Of a DNA stretch of 8,881 nucleotides, positions 5,546 through 8,881 are shown piece after piece. The notes beneath the pieces were generated by a model. The model had not been told where the DNA came from and ran no database searches. It saw only the letters and a program-made list of their open reading frames with translations. Source of the stretch: Pseudomonadota bacterium (GTDB lineage: Bacteria; Pseudomonadota; Alphaproteobacteria; Rhizobiales; Hyphomicrobiaceae); assembly GCA_023430315.1 (NCBI GenBank), contig JAEZAW010000366.1:1-8881 (forward strand), written 5' to 3'. The first letter of the stretch is position 1. Every line of letters starts with the position of its first letter. A program made the position numbers and the translations under genes.

Positions 5546-6463
5546 CTATTTCCCCCAAGTCAGCGCGAGAGGCTTCAACTGACGAACGAGCCTCATGAGC
5601 CCGTCGCGGGTCGCGGGGTGCAAGGCCTCGAGCGGATGGCGAACCGCATCGCTCTTGATCACGCCGCCCTCCATCATGACAGTCTTGGTCGCGCGGAGAC
5701 CACACTGCCGATTCTCGTAGTTGATGAGCGGAAGAATGCGCGCATAGGCCGTCTCGGCCTCTTCCTTTTTGCCCGCGCGATAGCTCGTCACCACTGGCTT
5801 GATGAGATCGGGCAGCAGCGCGCTCGGCATCGTGCCGGTCGCACCCGCATCGAGATCCGCCATCAGCGTGATGGACTCCTCGCCGTCCAGTGGCCCCACG
5901 ATGGCATCACCGCCGGCCGCGATCAGGGCGCGCAACTTGGCTGCCGTTCCCGGTACCTCGATCTTGAAATGGCTGACCAACGGCACCTCGCGCGCCAGCC
6001 TGACGAGAAACGGCACCGACAATGCAACACCACTGAGTGGCGCGTCCTGCACCATGATCGGCAGGCGCGCCGCATCCGCGACGCGCGCGAAATGCTCGAT
6101 TATGCCGGCTTCGTCGGCCTTGAGCAGCGCGCCGTGATAAGGCGGCATCATCATGAGCATGTCCGCGCCGGCTTCGGCCGCGCGACGTGCCCTGGCCGAG
6201 GCAATGCGGGTGCTGAAATGACTGCACGTGACGATCACAGGCACTCGACCGGCGACATGCTTCAGCGAAAGATCCAGCAGGATGTCACGCTCCTCGTCGG
6301 TGAGGAGGAACTGCTCGGAGTAGTTGGCGAGAATACAGATGCCATCTACGCCCTGATCGATCATGCAGTCGATCACGCGGCGCATGCCGTCGAGATCGAG
6401 ATCACCGTTCGCCGCGAACGGCGTAGGGGCGATTGGAAACACCCCGGAAAAGCTCTTCGGCAT
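5546..6463 (-). CDS. DHDPS/NAL-family enzyme, 2-keto-3-deoxy-L-arabonate dehydratase-like
   Basis: A 305-residue Class I (Schiff-base) aldolase-fold enzyme of the dihydrodipicolinate synthase/N-acetylneuraminate lyase family. The Schiff-base lysine is K167 in SHFKIEVPG. The usual GTTGES pyruvate-binding loop is ANYSEQ (46-51), and the family's catalytic Tyr, 28 residues before the lysine, is Gln139 in MVQDAPLSG, so it is not a true DapA. This pattern, together with MPPYHG (106-111), GPLDGEE and the tail LINYENRQ..EGGVIKSD..RHP, closely resembles the L-2-keto-3-deoxyarabonate dehydratase of Azospirillum brasilense as I remember it. That enzyme forms alpha-ketoglutarate semialdehyde. The substrate here is inferred; another 2-keto-3-deoxy acid is possible. 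The ATG at 6463 has GAGAGG 6 nt upstream, overlapping the tctA stop. A GTG at 6487 is in frame but would overlap tctA. Last gene of the tct operon, hence probably acting on the imported compound. Confidence 0.88.
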   Translation of the reverse strand: MPKSFSGVFPIAPTPFAANGDLDLDGMRRVIDCMIDQGVDGICILANYSEQFLLTDEERDILLDLSLKHVAGRVPVIVTCSHFSTRIASARARRAAEAGADMLMMMPPYHGALLKADEAGIIEHFARVADAARLPIMVQDAPLSGVALSVPFLVRLAREVPLVSHFKIEVPGTAAKLRALIAAGGDAIVGPLDGEESITLMADLDAGATGTMPSALLPDLIKPVVTSYRAGKKEEAETAYARILPLINYENRQCGLRATKTVMMEGGVIKSDAVRHPLEALHPATRDGLMRLVRQLKPLALTWGK

Positions 6464-6473
6464 TTCAGACCTC

Positions 6474-7997
6474 TCAATCACCAGCACGAAGTGGACGATC
6501 CGGGACCGTTTTGCTGACGCGCCGCATCAGGGAAGACAGGAGCGGCCAGAACAGCAGCACGAAGCCGAGCGTCATGATCGTCCCGCACAGCCAGTTCGAC
6601 CAGAAGGCGCCGAGCGATCCGCCGTGGATGATCATGGACTGGCGGAAGGCGTCTTCCGCTTTGTCGCCGATCACCATGGCCAGCACCATCGGTGCGATCG
6701 GATAGTTGCATTTCTTGAACAGATAGCCGATGAGGCCAAAGATGAAGACCAGCCACAGGTCGAACGGCGAGCTCGACACCGTCCAAGCGCTGACAAAGCA
6801 GACGACCACGATCACCGGCGCGATGATGGCGAAGGGAATGCGCAGGATGGCGGCGAACAGCGGCACGGTGAACAGCACGAGCACGACCGCCACCACGTTC
6901 GCCACGTACATCGACGCAATGAGGCCCCATACGAAACTCTTCTGATCGACGAACAGCATGGGACCAGGGTGCAAACCCCAGATCATGAGGCCGCCCATCA
7001 TGACGGCCGCGGTCGCGGAGCCCGGTATGCCGAGCGCGAGCATCGGCAGCATCGCACTGGTGCCCGCAGAATGGTCGGCGGCCTCGGGCGCGATGACGCC
7101 CTCCGGCGCGCCCTTGCCGAATTCGCCGGTGCGTGGGGCGAAGCGCCGGGCAAGGCCGTAGCTCATGAAGGACGCTGCCGTCGGCCCGCCGGGCGTGATC
7201 CCCATCCAGCAGCCGACAAGGCTCGATCGGATCAGCACGATCCAGTACGAGGGCAATGCCGCGATCGTCTTGAGCACATCGCGCGGCGAGACACGTGCAC
7301 GCACGCCGCGGAATTCGAGGCGCTCCTCCATGGTGGCAATCAGCTCGCCAATGCCGAACAGACCGATGACGGCGACGAGGAAGCTCACGCCCTTGATCAG
7401 ATCCGGCAGCCCGTACGTCAGCCGTAGTGATCCTGAGATCGTGTCCATGCCGACGGCCGCGAGCGAGAAGCCCATACCCGCTGACACCAGCGTCTTGAAT
7501 GGCGATGCGCCGCCGAGCCCGACGAAGCAGGCGAACGCCAGGAAGTAGACGGCGAAGTACTCGGGCGAGGAGAACTTGTGCGCGAAGGAGGCCGCGGGTC
7601 CGGCGAGCAGCGTGATGACGACCACGCCGAAGAGCGCACCGAACGCGGCGGACAGGAACGCGTACGAAAGAGCCTCGGTGGCGCGGCCCTGCTTGGCCAT
7701 GGGGTGACCATCGAACGTGGTCGCGACCGAGGATGGCTCACCCGGGATGTTGAACAGGATGGAGGTGGTCGAGCCGCCGAACAGTGCGCCCCAGTACATG
7801 CTCGCGAGCAGGATGATCGCCGAGACCGGGTCCATCGTGAAGGTCAGCGGGATCAGCAGCGTCACGCCGTTGGGCGCGCCGAGGCCGGGAAGCACACCGA
7901 CAAGAATGCCGAACAGAACGCCGACCACCATCAGCATCAGGTGATAGCCGGTCAGTGCGACCTGGAAGCCGTGGAGGAGGTCGCCGATGTTGTCCAA
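6474..7997 (-). CDS. tctA: Tripartite tricarboxylate transporter, large permease TctA
   Basis: A 507-residue, multi-pass inner-membrane protein: the large translocating subunit of a TTT transporter, which uses an ion gradient and a periplasmic binding protein to import carboxylates. Family signatures are GVLPGLGAPNGVTLLIPL (about 34-51), the GALFGGSTTSILFNIPGEP segment (70-88), GITPGGPTAASF (266-277), EGVIAPEAADHSAGTSAMLP (299-318), LGIPGSATAAVMMGG (322-336) and GLHPGPML (341-348). The two PG-containing regions look like inverted structural repeats. Hydrophobic stretches run along almost the whole protein, about 10-12 spans. The start is a TTG at 7997 with GGAGG at 8005-8009, 7 nt upstream; no ATG lies nearby with an SD. 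It begins 19 nt after tctB and its stop is overlapped by the SD of the next gene, so the operon is translationally tight. Substrate is not readable from this subunit. Confidence 0.96.
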   Translation of the reverse strand: MDNIGDLLHGFQVALTGYHLMLMVVGVLFGILVGVLPGLGAPNGVTLLIPLTFTMDPVSAIILLASMYWGALFGGSTTSILFNIPGEPSSVATTFDGHPMAKQGRATEALSYAFLSAAFGALFGVVVITLLAGPAASFAHKFSSPEYFAVYFLAFACFVGLGGASPFKTLVSAGMGFSLAAVGMDTISGSLRLTYGLPDLIKGVSFLVAVIGLFGIGELIATMEERLEFRGVRARVSPRDVLKTIAALPSYWIVLIRSSLVGCWMGITPGGPTAASFMSYGLARRFAPRTGEFGKGAPEGVIAPEAADHSAGTSAMLPMLALGIPGSATAAVMMGGLMIWGLHPGPMLFVDQKSFVWGLIASMYVANVVAVVLVLFTVPLFAAILRIPFAIIAPVIVVVCFVSAWTVSSSPFDLWLVFIFGLIGYLFKKCNYPIAPMVLAMVIGDKAEDAFRQSMIIHGGSLGAFWSNWLCGTIMTLGFVLLFWPLLSSLMRRVSKTVPDRPLRAGD

Positions 7998-8016
7998 GTC
8001 CCGACCTCCAGGCGCG

Positions 8017-8538
8017 TCAGTGAATGCCGAACCAGGCTTCGACAGGCCCCTTTAACAGGGGCACATGAAGCCAGAGCTCGAACATGAAGTAGAAGGCGGC
8101 GGCCGTACCGAAGCTGACCGCCAGCGCTGCGGGAAGACGATAGCCGCCCTGCCAGAGCATAACCGTCAGCATGTAGGCCACCATTGCGATATAGAGCCCG
8201 AGCTTGAAGACGAGGGCCAAAACGAGGAAGCCCAGCATCGGCAGCAGGAACGCGACAATGCGTCGAGCCTGATCTGCATTGATCGCCACCGGTGCATCCT
8301 CGTGGCGCCGTGAGAGCAAAGCCTCGAGCAACGCGCCGATCGCACCGACGACGACGATCAATCCCATCCAGAACGGGAAGTAGCCTGGCTCGGGTCCGCG
8401 ATCGCCCCAGCCGACGTGGTACTCCAGCGCGCCAAGGATGATGGTTGCGCCGAACGCGAGCGCGAACAGCGCCGCGATGACCTCGAGTGCGCGGCGCGTG
8501 ACGAGCGCTCGGCTGGACGATGTTTCCTGCTGATCCAA
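8017..8538 (-). CDS. tctB: Tripartite tricarboxylate transporter, small membrane subunit TctB
   Basis: A 173-residue small membrane subunit that partners TctA in the TTT system. Four to five hydrophobic segments are visible: about 18-39, 54-75, 93-112, 113-130 and 136-158. The loop after the first carries GPEPGYFPFWMGL (48-60), the characteristic GPGxFP-type TctB motif. The frame stays open upstream into tctC, but that part is Arg-rich and out of character. I place the start at the TTG at 8538 because GAGGG (8545-8549) stands 6 nt upstream and the resulting length fits the family. A GTG at 8562 has no SD. The stop is 19 nt before tctA. Sequence conservation in TctB is low, so the call rests on topology, motif and operon position between tctC and tctA. 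Confidence 0.9.
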   Translation of the reverse strand: MDQQETSSSRALVTRRALEVIAALFALAFGATIILGALEYHVGWGDRGPEPGYFPFWMGLIVVVGAIGALLEALLSRRHEDAPVAINADQARRIVAFLLPMLGFLVLALVFKLGLYIAMVAYMLTVMLWQGGYRLPAALAVSFGTAAAFYFMFELWLHVPLLKGPVEAWFGIH

Positions 8539-8624
8539 TTCCGACCCTCGGAAGATGGCCACTGGTGCCAAACGAGGCGACTGACGAGCGATGGTCCGTC
8601 GCCCCGATGTGCCTCGTCGGCGAT
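8539..8624 (-). promoter_or_regulatory. tctC-tctB intercistronic region with alternative stems
   Basis: This 86-bp gap is long compared with the other junctions of the operon (19 and 10 nt). In the transcript, GACGAGGC (8618-8611) can pair either through ACGAGGC with GCCTCGT (8578-8572) or through GACGAG with CTCGTC (8588-8583); the two are mutually exclusive. Such structures between a binding-protein gene and its permease genes often protect or attenuate so that the binding protein is made in excess. That role here is inference. Confidence 0.3.
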
Positions 8625-8881
8625 TTACTGGACCAGCCAGCCTTCTTCCTTGAACACGGCCTGGAAGCGCGCGTAGTCCGCATCGATGAACTTCGTGAGT
8701 TCGCCGCCGATCAGCACGCGGCCCGACTGCGCCGTGCGCGCGACGTACTCCTTCCATTCGGGCGTCTCGGCGACTTTACGCAGCAGATCCTGATAGAAGG
8801 CCACAGCCTCGGCCGGCACCTTGCCCGGAAGCGACGCGATGCGCGGCTGCTGGAACTGATCGATGGCGATGCCTTGCGACC
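8625..8881 (-). CDS. tctC: TctC/Bug-family periplasmic binding protein, C-terminal part
   Basis: Only the last 84 codons are inside the window; the gene continues past 8881. The reading frame ends RVLIGGELTKFIDADYARFQ followed by AVFKEEGWLVQ and TAA. Residues PGKVPAEAVAFYQDLLRKVAETPEW match the region of Bug/TctC extracytoplasmic solute-binding proteins where a helix pair (partner subunit count, 'PAExVxxxxxxLxKxxxTPEW') precedes the terminal domain-crossing helix. As the first known gene of this operon it would capture the carboxylate in the periplasm and hand it to TctAB. The ligand-binding residues and signal peptide lie outside. Assignment relies on this tail plus the position directly upstream of tctB and tctA. 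Confidence 0.85.
   Translation of the reverse strand, partial: SQGIAIDQFQQPRIASLPGKVPAEAVAFYQDLLRKVAETPEWKEYVARTAQSGRVLIGGELTKFIDADYARFQAVFKEEGWLVQ

Noticed and set aside
4317..5705. Long 462-codon open frame on the minus strand
   Set aside because: It is antisense to ptrB, with its catalytic motifs on the other strand, and is Arg/Glu/His-rich with no recognisable domain. It is a by-product of high GC and codon bias.
6461..6487. GTG start at 6487 for the dehydratase-like gene
   Set aside because: It would overlap tctA and put the good SD inside the gene; the ATG at 6463 fits the SD and the family's usual N terminus.
4856..6517. Long 553-codon open frame on the plus strand
   Set aside because: It runs out of frame through the end of ptrB, across the hairpin-rich gap and antisense to the dehydratase-like gene. 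Its Arg/His-rich composition and lack of domains mark it as a shadow frame.
6363..7427. 354-codon open frame on the plus strand
   Set aside because: It is antisense to tctA, very rich in Asp/His/Arg/Gln, with no SD or domain; tctA is unmistakable on the other strand.

Overview
The window reads as chromosomal DNA of a high-GC alphaproteobacterium, most likely Hyphomicrobiales (rhizobia and relatives). The best clue is a Ros/MucR-type regulator, a family typical of that group. Gene-dense layout, SD-led starts and TTG/GTG starts fit this. Position 1 looks like a contig end, because the first 40 bases are almost pure C.

Left part (106-2247, minus strand): a MucR-like regulator is followed 96 bp downstream by a cholesterol-oxidase-like GMC flavoprotein carrying an unusual cysteine cluster. 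A 408-bp gene-free region (2269-2676) separates mucR from the divergent plus-strand genes. It holds a nested hairpin directly in front of the mucR ribosome binding site, a possible mucR promoter, a 9-bp direct repeat and a 7-bp inverted repeat.

Middle (2677-5333, plus strand): msrB (methionine-R-sulfoxide reductase) is followed by ptrB (oligopeptidase B, a serine peptidase for basic peptides). A strong intercistronic hairpin lies just before the ptrB SD. The pair suggests repair and turnover of damaged protein or peptides, though only adjacency supports this link.

Convergent gap (5334-5545): GC-rich hairpins include a 96-bp imperfect inverted repeat and a 16-bp perfect palindrome followed by a second hairpin. 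They probably serve as terminators for both flanking units, and part may be a dispersed intergenic repeat.

Right part (5546-8881, minus strand): a four-gene operon tctC (partial)-tctB-tctA-aldolase. It encodes a tripartite tricarboxylate transporter (periplasmic binding protein, small and large membrane subunits) tightly coupled to a DHDPS-fold enzyme. That enzyme lacks the family's catalytic Tyr and resembles 2-keto-3-deoxy-L-arabonate dehydratase. The coherent hypothesis is an uptake-plus-dehydration module for a sugar-acid-like carboxylate whose identity is not visible here. I see no mobile element, CRISPR array, tRNA or rRNA, and no convincing wholly new system. The least standard items are the transporter-dehydratase operon, the mucR leader structure and the convergent inverted repeat.
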